Assembly: GCA_046760705.1 (NCBI GenBank)
Contig: JBHIER010000132.1
Coordinates: forward strand, 1-8,015
Source: JBHIER01 sp046760705 [NCBI: bacterium]
Lineage (GTDB): Bacteria > JBHIER01 > G020348925
Reading direction: 5' to 3'
Length of the DNA: 8,015 nucleotides
The notes below the pieces were generated by a model that saw only the letters and a list, made by a program, of their open reading frames with translations, did not search any database and was not told the DNA's origin. The position numbers were made by a program, and so were the translations under genes. Below are positions 1-5,734 of the stretch, in pieces (positions within the stretch are counted from its first letter, which is position 1; each line of letters opens with the position of its first letter).

Positions 1-273
1 AGGGAGAGGGGCGGCACCCGCAGGGGCAGAGGGGAGCGGCGGGCCAGGATGGGGGAGACCATCACGGCCGAAGCACCTTTGGCTCTGAAGGTGGCTGTGC
101 CTGAACGGGCCGACGTCCGGCTGATCAAGGACGGCCAACAGATCGATACCCTGCACGGGAAGGATGTGGCCTTTCCTGTTCAGGACCCCGGCCTCTATCG
201 GGTGGAGGTCTTCAAAAGGGGAAAGGCATGGATTTATTCAAATCATATTCGGGTGAGACGGGATGAGAAATAG
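1..273 (+). CDS. C-terminal end of a probable PHP-domain (CehA/McbA-like) metallohydrolase, 5' partial
   Basis: The reading frame is open from the first base of the window to a TAG at 271-273, so this is the tail of a longer gene and not a small gene starting at the ATG at 49. About 90 residues are visible. The last part (GLYRVEVF, then WIYSNHIRVRR) resembles the end of PHP-domain phosphoesterases of the CehA/McbA type, which usually close with a small beta domain ending in a W-[IF]-[FY]-S-N-P-I-Y-like strand. Here the usual proline is a histidine. The metal-binding histidines of the PHP domain would lie upstream and cannot be seen, so activity is not shown. The stretch at residues 1-17 is very Arg/Gly rich. 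The end overlaps the purF start by 11 bases, which suggests translational coupling. The family call rests on the C-terminal motif only. Confidence 0.5.
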   Translation, partial: RERGGTRRGRGERRARMGETITAEAPLALKVAVPERADVRLIKDGQQIDTLHGKDVAFPVQDPGLYRVEVFKRGKAWIYSNHIRVRRDEK

Positions 274-1684
274 TCTCTGGGACCGACTGAGGGAAGGGTG
301 TGGGATCTTCGGGATTTATGGCCACCCTCAAGCTGCGGAACTGACCTACCTCGGTCTGTATGCTCTTCAGCATCGGGGCCAGGAAAGCACCGGTATTGTC
401 TCCTCTGACGGGGAGCGAATGTATCACCACCGGGGCATGGGCCTGGTGGCCGATGTCTTTGGAAAGCAGGGCTGTTTGCAGGCGTTTCCCGGCCATCTGG
501 CCATCGGGCACAATCGCTACTCCACCACAGGGGGGACTCTGCTGGTCAATGCCCAGCCCATCCTGATCAGGTACAGGGACGGCCCCTTGGCCGTTGCCCA
601 TAACGGCAATCTGGTCAACACCAAGCAGCTCCGGTCTATGATGGAAGACGATGGCTCCATCTTTCAGACTACGACGGACAGCGAGCTCATTCTCCACCTT
701 GTGGCCAGATCGAAAGAGGGCACGTTGATGGGGCGGATTACGGATGCCCTCCGTCAGGTTCGAGGGGCATACTCCCTGGTCTTTGCCACGCCGAAGGAGA
801 TTGTCGGGGTTCGTGACCCCCACGGATTTCGGCCCATGTGTCTGGGCCGGTTGGGCGGGGCGCATGTGCTGGCCTCCGAATCCTGCGCCCTGGACATCAT
901 CAATGCCGAATACGTTCGCGATATCGAGCCAGGCGAGATGGTCCTCATCGATGATCACGGTGCTCAGTCGGTGTTCCCTTATCCTCGGAGTGAGACCTCC
1001 TTCTGTATTTTTGAGTACATCTATTTTGCTCGCCCCGACAGCATCATTTTTGGTCAAAACGTCGATAAGGCTCGGCGCCAGTTGGGCCACCAATTGGCCC
1101 GGGAACAGCCAGCCCAGGCGAACATTGTGATCTCCGTGCCTGACTCGAGCAATACGGCCACAGTGGGCTATGCGGAGGAGTCAGGGATTCGCTTCGAATT
1201 GGGCCTGATCCGTAACCACTACGTGGGACGGACCTTCATCCATCCCAGCCAGTCAACCAGGGACATCGGTGTGCTGATCAAATTCAATCCTGTCAAAGGG
1301 GTGCTCAAAGGGAAGCGGATCGTGGTGGTGGACGATTCCATCGTGCGCGGGACCACTTCGATGAAGTTGGTCAGAATGTTGCGCCAGGCCGGTGTGAAGC
1401 AGGTCCATTTTCGGGTCAGTGCCCCGCCACTGGCGCACCCCTGTTTTTACGGGATCGACATCCCGACGCGAAAGGAGTTGATCGCCTCCTCCCATTCAGT
1501 GGAGCAGATCCTTCGGTTCATCGGGGCCGACAGTCTCGGTTATCTCTCTCTGGAGGGGCTTCTCAAAGCAGTGCCCCATTCTCCCCAGGACTATTGTACG
1601 GCCTGCTTCAGCGGTGATTACCGGGTTCTCCCAGAGGGGGGAATGGGAAAAGAGGTCCCGCATGCTTTTGAGGGTGCCGAATGA
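263..1684 (+). CDS. purF: Amidophosphoribosyltransferase (glutamine PRPP amidotransferase), Fe-S type
   Basis: This cytosolic enzyme catalyses the first committed step of de novo purine synthesis: PRPP plus glutamine gives 5-phosphoribosylamine, glutamate and pyrophosphate. The 473-residue protein has a 12-residue propeptide before Cys13 (REGCGIFG), the expected N-terminal nucleophile after cleavage. The glutaminase domain shows HRGQES (37-42), HNRYSTTG (83-90) and HNGNLVN (113-119). The phosphoribosyltransferase domain has the PRPP loop VVVDDSIVRGTT (354-365). Cys248, Cys394, Cys445 and Cys448 match the four [4Fe-4S] ligands of the Bacillus subtilis-type enzyme. With the propeptide removed, the first two become 236 and 382, the same numbers as in B. 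subtilis. So this is the propeptide-bearing, cluster-containing class, unlike E. coli PurF. The ATG at 263 was chosen because it gives the short propeptide; GGGTGAG upstream (251-257) is a possible but weak ribosome site. The length is normal for the family. Confidence 0.97.
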   Translation: MRNSLWDRLREGCGIFGIYGHPQAAELTYLGLYALQHRGQESTGIVSSDGERMYHHRGMGLVADVFGKQGCLQAFPGHLAIGHNRYSTTGGTLLVNAQPILIRYRDGPLAVAHNGNLVNTKQLRSMMEDDGSIFQTTTDSELILHLVARSKEGTLMGRITDALRQVRGAYSLVFATPKEIVGVRDPHGFRPMCLGRLGGAHVLASESCALDIINAEYVRDIEPGEMVLIDDHGAQSVFPYPRSETSFCIFEYIYFARPDSIIFGQNVDKARRQLGHQLAREQPAQANIVISVPDSSNTATVGYAEESGIRFELGLIRNHYVGRTFIHPSQSTRDIGVLIKFNPVKGVLKGKRIVVVDDSIVRGTTSMKLVRMLRQAGVKQVHFRVSAPPLAHPCFYGIDIPTRKELIASSHSVEQILRFIGADSLGYLSLEGLLKAVPHSPQDYCTACFSGDYRVLPEGGMGKEVPHAFEGAE

Positions 1685-1765
1685 AAAAACCTTCACCACC
1701 CCGTAAGGGAAATCCGTTTTGACCTTTACAATTTGCATTTTCCAATTCGAAGCTTCCCTCGTCCT

Positions 1766-3538
1766 ATGGCCAACCGAATAAAGATCCTGCCCGAGGAACT
1801 GGCGAACAAAATTGCTGCCGGTGAGGTCATCGAACGGCCTGCATCGGTGGTCAAAGAGCTGGTGGAGAACGCCATCGATGCCGAGAGCACCCACATTGTC
1901 GTCCGCGTCAGAGCCGGGGGGACGCAGCTCATCTCTGTCGAGGACAATGGGGTGGGTATGAGTGCTGAAGATGCTGCTGTCGCTTTCCATCGCCATGCCA
2001 CCAGTAAGATCGGCGATATTTCAGACCTGGGCTCGATTGGCACCTTGGGGTTCAGGGGGGAGGCGCTGCCCAGCATCGGGGCCGTCTCTCGATCTGAGCT
2101 CTCGACTCGAGAGGAGAAGAGCCTCAGCGCGACGACGGTCATTGTGCAGGGGGGGAAGATCTCAGAGGTGGGAGAGGCGGGCCGGGCGGTGGGAACAACA
2201 GTCACGGTCAAACATCTCTTCTCCAACACTCCGGCGCGCCGAAAGTTTCTGCGAAGCACCTCCACGGAGCTGCGCCACATTACGGCAACCATAGTCAACT
2301 ATGCCATCGTCCACCCTGAGATCGGGTTCGTCCTTCACCACAATGAGAGGGAGCTCTTTCGCTGGCCCAAAGCCGAGAGCCTGAAACAGAGGCTTCAGGC
2401 CATATACGGAGCTCAACTGCTGAAGGATGCTCTGCCCTTGAATTACAGCGGCGAGGGGTTTCTCATCTCCGGGTGGGTCGGGAGGCCGGAGACGGCCAGG
2501 TCCTCGAAGGTCCATCAATTCGTCTTCGTTAATAGACGCCCCATCGTCAGCCAGCTCATCTATCATGCCATCTTCGAGGGGTACCAACCTCAGTTGCCGA
2601 AGGGGAAGTACCCACTGGCAGTGGTCATGTTGGAGATGGATCCAGACCGGGTGGACGTGAACGTCCATCCGACCAAGAAGGAGGTCCGGTTTACTGATGA
2701 GAGATCGGTGCACCGCGCGGTGGTGAGCGCTGTCCGGACCGCTTTGGGGGGGAGAGAGGCTGCCCCTCAATGGAGTCCGTCCCCTCGTCGGGCCGATCTC
2801 AGCAAGGAGATCGCTGCCCGTTTCCCCTTCACGGTGCCCTCCATCCAGAGGGATGTAAAGGGGCCAACTTCTCTGGAGCCAGCAGAGGAACCCGAGGAGA
2901 GAGAGCTCACATTCGCCCCCGTTGAGGGCAAGGGGAGAGAGGAACCCAGGCGAGAGGTCGATGTGCTCCCGGAGGAGAAGGGCCCCCTGTGGCAACTGCA
3001 CAGGCGATACATCCTGGCTCAGATCAGGGACGGAGCGGTGATCATCGATCAGCACGCCGCTCACGAGCGGGTGCTCTATGAGAGGGCCAAGAGGAGTTTT
3101 GGGGGCAAGAGAGGAACCGGTCAGCAGCTTCTCTTCCCCCTCACACTAGAGCTGTCCGTGGAAGAACTGGGAGTGATGGCTGAGGCGCTGCCTCTCTTTC
3201 AGCAGTTGGGTTTCAGCATAAAACTCTTTGGCGGAAACACCGTCGTAGTGGAAGCCGTTCCAGCCATCATAAAGGGCGAAAGTGGGGAGAAGGTGATCAT
3301 GACCATCCTGGACAGTCTCATCGAGACCGGAAAGAGGGAGACGGATATCCGGGAGAGAATGGCCATCTCCTTCGCCTGTAAGACGGCCATCAAAGACGGA
3401 GACCCTCTCTCCCAAGAGGAGATGAACCACCTCATCGATATGCTCTTTGCCACCCAGAACCCGTACGCCTGTCCCCACGGGCGTCCCACCTTCATCCGCA
3501 TGCCCCTCTCTGAGTTGGATAGGAAGTTTAAGAGATAA
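1766..3538 (+). CDS. mutL: DNA mismatch repair protein MutL, endonuclease-proficient type
   Basis: MutL links MutS mismatch recognition to strand removal. From the ATG at 1766 the protein is 590 residues. The N-terminal GHKL ATPase is complete: ELVENAID with Glu31 and Asn35, DNGVGM (60-65) and GFRGEAL (95-101), followed by an NTPARRKFLR motif. A charged, proline-containing linker spans about residues 325-405. The C-terminal domain has the metal-binding nicking motif DQHAAHERVLYE (428-439, DQHA-x2-E-x4-E), an ACKTAIK motif (537-543) and CPHGRPTF (569-576). These three mark MutL proteins that nick DNA themselves, as in B. subtilis; E. coli MutL lacks them. Such genomes normally lack MutH, which is inference here. 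The start at 1766 matches the family N-terminus (short lead, then ILPEELANKIAAGEV). A TTG at 1733 would add 11 residues unlike the family. Neither start has a clear Shine-Dalgarno sequence. Confidence 0.97.
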   Translation: MANRIKILPEELANKIAAGEVIERPASVVKELVENAIDAESTHIVVRVRAGGTQLISVEDNGVGMSAEDAAVAFHRHATSKIGDISDLGSIGTLGFRGEALPSIGAVSRSELSTREEKSLSATTVIVQGGKISEVGEAGRAVGTTVTVKHLFSNTPARRKFLRSTSTELRHITATIVNYAIVHPEIGFVLHHNERELFRWPKAESLKQRLQAIYGAQLLKDALPLNYSGEGFLISGWVGRPETARSSKVHQFVFVNRRPIVSQLIYHAIFEGYQPQLPKGKYPLAVVMLEMDPDRVDVNVHPTKKEVRFTDERSVHRAVVSAVRTALGGREAAPQWSPSPRRADLSKEIAARFPFTVPSIQRDVKGPTSLEPAEEPEERELTFAPVEGKGREEPRREVDVLPEEKGPLWQLHRRYILAQIRDGAVIIDQHAAHERVLYERAKRSFGGKRGTGQQLLFPLTLELSVEELGVMAEALPLFQQLGFSIKLFGGNTVVVEAVPAIIKGESGEKVIMTILDSLIETGKRETDIRERMAISFACKTAIKDGDPLSQEEMNHLIDMLFATQNPYACPHGRPTFIRMPLSELDRKFKR

Positions 3539-3546
3539 CTTTCAGT

Positions 3547-3566
3547 CCGGGATTATTCGCCACAGA
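3547..3566 (+). repeat. Dispersed intergenic repeat, copy 1 (CCACAGA type)
   Basis: Nine bases after the mutL stop lies a 20-base segment that matches 5598-5617 at 18 of 20 positions (shared form CCKGGATTATTSGCCACAGA). It runs on into GGCGCGGAGAGACAGAG, the look of CCACAGAG-type low-complexity intergenic repeats known from many uncultured bacterial genomes. That family link is from memory of the pattern, not a search. Confidence 0.6.
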
Positions 3567-3615
3567 GGCGCGGAGAGACAGAGATCAATCAGAAAGAAAA
3601 GCTCACAACAGCGAG

Positions 3616-3641
3616 ATTCCGGCACAGAAACACGCCGGAAT
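3616..3641 (+). repeat. Short palindromic element (ATTCCGGC ... GCCGGAAT)
   Basis: A perfect 8-base inverted repeat, ATTCCGGC at 3616-3623 and GCCGGAAT at 3634-3641, encloses a 10-base A-rich loop. It lies in the mutL-miaA gap. The arms and the following TGACAGG recall the small CCGGAATGAC-type palindromic repeats common between genes in Deltaproteobacteria-like genomes. No T-run follows the right arm, so it is not a standard intrinsic terminator. Confidence 0.6.
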
Positions 3642-3708
3642 GACAGGTGCAGACAGACACTAATTAGATATGAGCTTAATACAGACACCTTTGTGAATAA
3701 AACTTTCG

Positions 3709-4677
3709 ATGGAAATTCGCAGGGATAGTTTACTACTCCTTGTTGGCCCCACGGCCGTGGGGAAGACGGACTTCTCCCTTCGGGTCGCCCGACAGTTGGG
3801 GGGCGAGATCGTCTCTGCTGACTCCCGGCAGATCTATCGGTACATGGACATCGGTACGGCCAAACCATCACTGGAGCAACGGTCGCACATCCCCCATCAC
3901 TTCATCGATGTGATTGCACCTGACGAGCAGTACAGTGCCGGGGAGTACGGTCGTCAGAGCCGGGAGGTGATCGGTGATCTTTTTCGGCAGGGCACGGTGC
4001 CGATCGTCGTAGGCGGTTCAGGCCTTTACATCCGGGCCCTGGTGGACGGGTTTTTCGATCCCAGTGTTTATGAGCCCGAGGTCAGAGAGAGGCTCAGGCA
4101 GAGGCTGAGAAAGGTAGGGGCCGCGGCCCTCCACGCGGAGTTGATGAGGGTCGATCCAGAGGCCGGGGGACGGATCCACCCCCACGACAGCCAGCGCATC
4201 GTTCGGGCCTTGGAGGTCTACGAGATAACAGGACGTTCCCTGTCTGATCTTCAAAAGGGATCGGAGGGGAACCGGGCCAACCTTGATCCACTCTTCATCG
4301 GCTTGACCATGCCCAGGGCGGAACTCTACCGGCGCATCGACCGACGTGTCGATGATATGATTGAAAGGGGGTTGGTCGAGGAGGTGAGACAACTCTCACA
4401 ACTTGGGTACGATCGGTCCCTCAACTCCATGCAGACTGTGGGCTATCAGGAGATTTTTGCCCACCTCGAGGGCGAGATCAGCCTTGAGGAAGCGGTGCGG
4501 TTGATCAAGCGGAACTCGCGACATTATGCCAAGCGACAGCTCACCTGGTTCAGAAAGGACCCCCGCGTGCGCTGGCTCGAACTGAGGGGAGGGGAGAGGG
4601 TCGATCCTATTGTTGAACGGATTGTCGATATCTACCAGGAAAGAATGGAGTATCGGGATGATGGAGTGATGGGGTAG
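3709..4677 (+). CDS. miaA: tRNA dimethylallyltransferase
   Basis: MiaA transfers a dimethylallyl group to N6 of A37 in tRNAs that read codons starting with U, the first step towards ms2i6A. The 322-residue protein has the P-loop GPTAVGKT (13-20), the family signature DSRQIYRYMDIGTAKP (38-53), a VVGGSGLYIRAL segment near residue 100, QTVGYQEI (242-249) and RHYAKRQLTWFR (271-282). Its length and layout are normal for the family. The ATG at 3709 puts the P-loop at the usual distance from the N-terminus, but no clear Shine-Dalgarno sequence precedes it. Gene order mutL-miaA is the same as in E. coli and many other bacteria. The last ten codons (MEYRDDGVMG plus TAG) fall in an 8-base-period repeat array at 4647-4678, so the extreme C-terminus is probably set by that repeat and is not conserved. 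Confidence 0.97.
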   Translation: MEIRRDSLLLLVGPTAVGKTDFSLRVARQLGGEIVSADSRQIYRYMDIGTAKPSLEQRSHIPHHFIDVIAPDEQYSAGEYGRQSREVIGDLFRQGTVPIVVGGSGLYIRALVDGFFDPSVYEPEVRERLRQRLRKVGAAALHAELMRVDPEAGGRIHPHDSQRIVRALEVYEITGRSLSDLQKGSEGNRANLDPLFIGLTMPRAELYRRIDRRVDDMIERGLVEEVRQLSQLGYDRSLNSMQTVGYQEIFAHLEGEISLEEAVRLIKRNSRHYAKRQLTWFRKDPRVRWLELRGGERVDPIVERIVDIYQERMEYRDDGVMG

Positions 4678-4678
4678 T
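4647..4678 (+). repeat. Octamer array, left arm, overlapping the miaA stop codon
   Basis: Four consecutive 8-base units fit GGRRTRDY; the first is GGAGTATC (4647-4654) and the third GGAGTGAT (4663-4670). The miaA stop codon TAG (4675-4677) lies in the fourth unit. A matching array in the opposite orientation lies at 4722-4753. The first left unit can pair with the last right unit over 7 bases, and the rest pair only partly, some through G-U. Confidence 0.7.
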
Positions 4679-4721
4679 GGAAAGCGTTCGGAACTGAATC
4701 TGCGGGAGCTCCAAGATTTTC

Positions 4722-4753
4722 AATACGCCAGTACTCCAACACTCCAATACTCC
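4722..4753 (-). repeat. Octamer array, right arm (inverted partner)
   Basis: Read on the - strand, this stretch holds four 8-base units close to GGAGTRTT; on the + strand three of them appear as ACTCC-containing repeats between 4730 and 4753. It is the inverted counterpart of 4647-4678, with 43 bases between the arrays. Arrays of GGAGT-type units also occur between genes in other uncultured bacterial genomes as I recall them; no search was possible. Confidence 0.7.
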
Positions 4754-4772
4754 AGCAGCCAAAAGTTTTCGC

Positions 4773-4801
4773 TTGACACCGCCGCCTGGAATATGTATTT
4801 T
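4773..4801 (+). promoter_or_regulatory. Sigma70-type promoter of tRNA-Gly
   Basis: A perfect -35 box TTGACA (4773-4778) and a -10 box TATTTT (4796-4801) are separated by 17 bases. Transcription would start near 4808, a few bases before the mature tRNA 5' end at 4813. The 17-base spacing and position make this the obvious promoter for the tRNA. Confidence 0.8.
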
Positions 4802-4812
4802 CATACAGTAGA

Positions 4813-4888
4813 GCGGATGTAGCTCAGTCGGTAGAGCATCAGCTTCCCAAGCTGAGGGTCGCGGGTTCGATCCCCGTCATCCGCTCCA
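4813..4888 (+). tRNA. tRNA-Gly, anticodon CCC
   Basis: The sequence folds into a complete cloverleaf. The acceptor stem is GCGGATG (4813-4819) with CATCCGC (4878-4884). The D arm is GCTC/GAGC. The anticodon stem TCAGC/GCTGA encloses the loop TTCCCAA (4844-4850), with anticodon CCC at 4846-4848 reading GGG glycine codons. The T arm is GCGGG-TTCGATC-CCCGT, with a GTTCGA core as expected. The last four bases are a T discriminator, normal for bacterial tRNA-Gly, and an encoded CCA (4886-4888). It has its own promoter at 4773-4801. No hairpin terminator is visible just downstream. It is not expected to be a MiaA substrate, because the base at position 36 is C and not A, so its place beside miaA is probably incidental. 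Confidence 0.97.
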
Positions 4889-5016
4889 TTCTTTGTCCTT
4901 GGTGTTCCCCTTTTCGCCTGTTCACAGCCTTCCTATCCCTTCTCATGCCTTGTGTGTAGTTTGTAGCCTCACCTTGCAGAGCGCGCATCAAAGCTTGCGG
5001 ATCTGCAGAAAACATC

Positions 5017-5045
5017 TTGACAAGGCGTTACGCCTTAATTAAATT
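5017..5045 (+). promoter_or_regulatory. Sigma70-type promoter of the HNH nuclease gene
   Basis: A perfect -35 box TTGACA (5017-5022) is followed 17 bases later by TAAATT (5040-5045), a fair -10 box in an AT-rich stretch (TTAATTAAATTTAG). Transcription would start near 5052, leaving a leader of about 30 bases before the GTG start. The spacer holds the palindrome described separately. Confidence 0.7.
5022..5036 (+). promoter_or_regulatory. Palindromic operator candidate inside the HNH promoter spacer
   Basis: AAGGCGT-T-ACGCCTT is a perfect 7-base inverted repeat around one central base. It starts on the last base of the -35 box and fills most of the spacer. A dimeric regulator bound here would cover the RNA polymerase site, so repression is a natural guess. 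No regulator gene lies in the window and the site is not one I recognise. Confidence 0.45.
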
Positions 5046-5071
5046 TAGAGAACTTTGAATCTTATGCTTGT

Positions 5072-5078
5072 GGAGGGG
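5072..5078 (+). promoter_or_regulatory. Ribosome binding site that decides the HNH gene start
   Basis: GGAGGGG is a strong Shine-Dalgarno sequence. It leaves 5 bases before the GTG at 5084, the normal distance. The in-frame GTG at 5078 overlaps the site itself, and the ATG at 5082 is out of frame. This favours 5084 as the start. Confidence 0.75.
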
Positions 5079-5083
5079 TGTAT

Positions 5084-5587
5084 GTGTTAGACAGACACGT
5101 TTTGGTTCTGAATCAGAACTACGAGCCGCTCAGCGTGTGTAGTGCCAAGCGGGCTATTATTCTGGTCTTTTTGGGGAAGGCAGAAATTATCGAGCACCAT
5201 AGTCTCATGGTGCGTTCAGTTTCGTATTCCTTTCCTCTGCCCAGCGTGGTGCGATTGATCCTCTACATCAATGTCCCCAGAAAAGGTATCATTCTCTCTC
5301 GAAGGAACGTAATTAAGAGGGATAGCCATACGTGCCAGTACTGTGGGGCCATCCAAGGGGCGATGACGGTGGATCATATTGTCCCCAAAACCCTGGGGGG
5401 CAGGGAAAGTTGGGACAATCTCGTCTGTGCCTGCATTGCATGCAATAATAAGAAGGGAAATCGGACACCGGAACAGGCGGGAATGCGGCTCATTCGGCTG
5501 CCCCGCGTACCGAACCGAATCACCTTCATCCAGCACTTCATTGGTATCGCGGACTCCAGATGGCGCCCGTACCTCTTCCTAAGTTGA
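5084..5587 (+). CDS. Stand-alone HNH endonuclease-family protein
   Basis: The protein is 167 residues from the GTG at 5084 (169 if the GTG at 5078 is used). It belongs to the small HNH proteins that begin with a VLVLNQNYEPLSVCSAKRAI-like lead and carry a zinc-bound HNH fold. Numbered from 5084, the parts are CQYC (84-87), the catalytic-type DHIVP (97-101), a WDNLV segment with Asn112, and CIACNNKKGNRTPEQAG, whose CxxC (117-120) completes the zinc site. All HNH residues are present, so it should be able to cut or nick DNA, but the target is unknown. Homologues are widespread single genes in chromosomes and are usually annotated only as HNH endonuclease. No methylase, specificity subunit, integrase or phage gene is adjacent. 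It has its own promoter and a possible operator. It lies just downstream of a tRNA, but no att-site duplication was seen. Confidence 0.9.
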   Translation: MLDRHVLVLNQNYEPLSVCSAKRAIILVFLGKAEIIEHHSLMVRSVSYSFPLPSVVRLILYINVPRKGIILSRRNVIKRDSHTCQYCGAIQGAMTVDHIVPKTLGGRESWDNLVCACIACNNKKGNRTPEQAGMRLIRLPRVPNRITFIQHFIGIADSRWRPYLFLS

Positions 5588-5597
5588 AACTATGGAG

Positions 5598-5617
5598 CCT
5601 GGATTATTGGCCACAGA
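5598..5617 (+). repeat. Dispersed intergenic repeat, copy 2 (CCACAGA type)
   Basis: Ten bases after the HNH gene stop lies a second copy of the 20-base segment at 3547-3566, with 18 of 20 bases identical. The two copies diverge right after CCACAGA. The rest of the gap up to scpA (about 5618-5720) has no reading frame that I can support and no clear promoter. Confidence 0.6.
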
Positions 5618-5721
5618 TTCGGTTTCGTTAAACGGTACGGGTATCGTAACCCTAACCAAGAAACGTTGTTGGTTGCGGCTTTGCTGCGCTTGCACCGTGT
5701 CTCAGTGACTGAACAATAAAC

Positions 5722-5729
5722 AGGGGAGA
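5722..5729 (+). promoter_or_regulatory. Ribosome binding site of scpA
   Basis: AGGGGAGA precedes the ATG at 5735 by 5 bases. Another ATG at 5730 is out of frame with scpA, so the site supports the start at 5735. Confidence 0.7.
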
Positions 5730-5734
5730 ATGGG

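Noticed and set aside
212-1093. Long - strand reading frame of 293 codons opposite purF
   Set aside because: It lies wholly against conserved purF coding sequence, its translation shows no family motif, and such antisense frames are common in GC-rich codon patterns.
2162-3064. Long - strand reading frame of 300 codons opposite mutL
   Set aside because: It is a shadow of mutL; the translation is low in structure and shows no recognisable motif.
3447-3728. Small + strand reading frame across the mutL end and the following gap
   Set aside because: It starts inside mutL and runs through repeat sequence; the product is basic and repetitive with no family resemblance.
4607-4804. Small - strand reading frame after miaA
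   Set aside because: Its codons come from the octamer arrays and the tRNA promoter, so it is a by-product of repeats.
3709-4888. Functional link between miaA and the adjacent tRNA gene
   Set aside because: MiaA needs A at tRNA positions 36 and 37; this tRNA has anticodon CCC, so it should not be a substrate.
4813-5587. Integrated element using the tRNA-Gly gene as attachment site, with the HNH gene as cargo
   Set aside because: No integrase, no repeated tRNA 3' end downstream, and only one ordinary chromosomal-type gene before scpA.
5620-5660. Imperfect hairpin GGTACG ... CGTAACC before scpA as a terminator or attenuator
   Set aside because: The stem is only about six pairs with a bulge, and no T-run follows.
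5690-5718. Possible scpA promoter (TTGCAC ... AACAAT)
   Set aside because: The boxes match poorly and the start would fall on the ribosome binding site.
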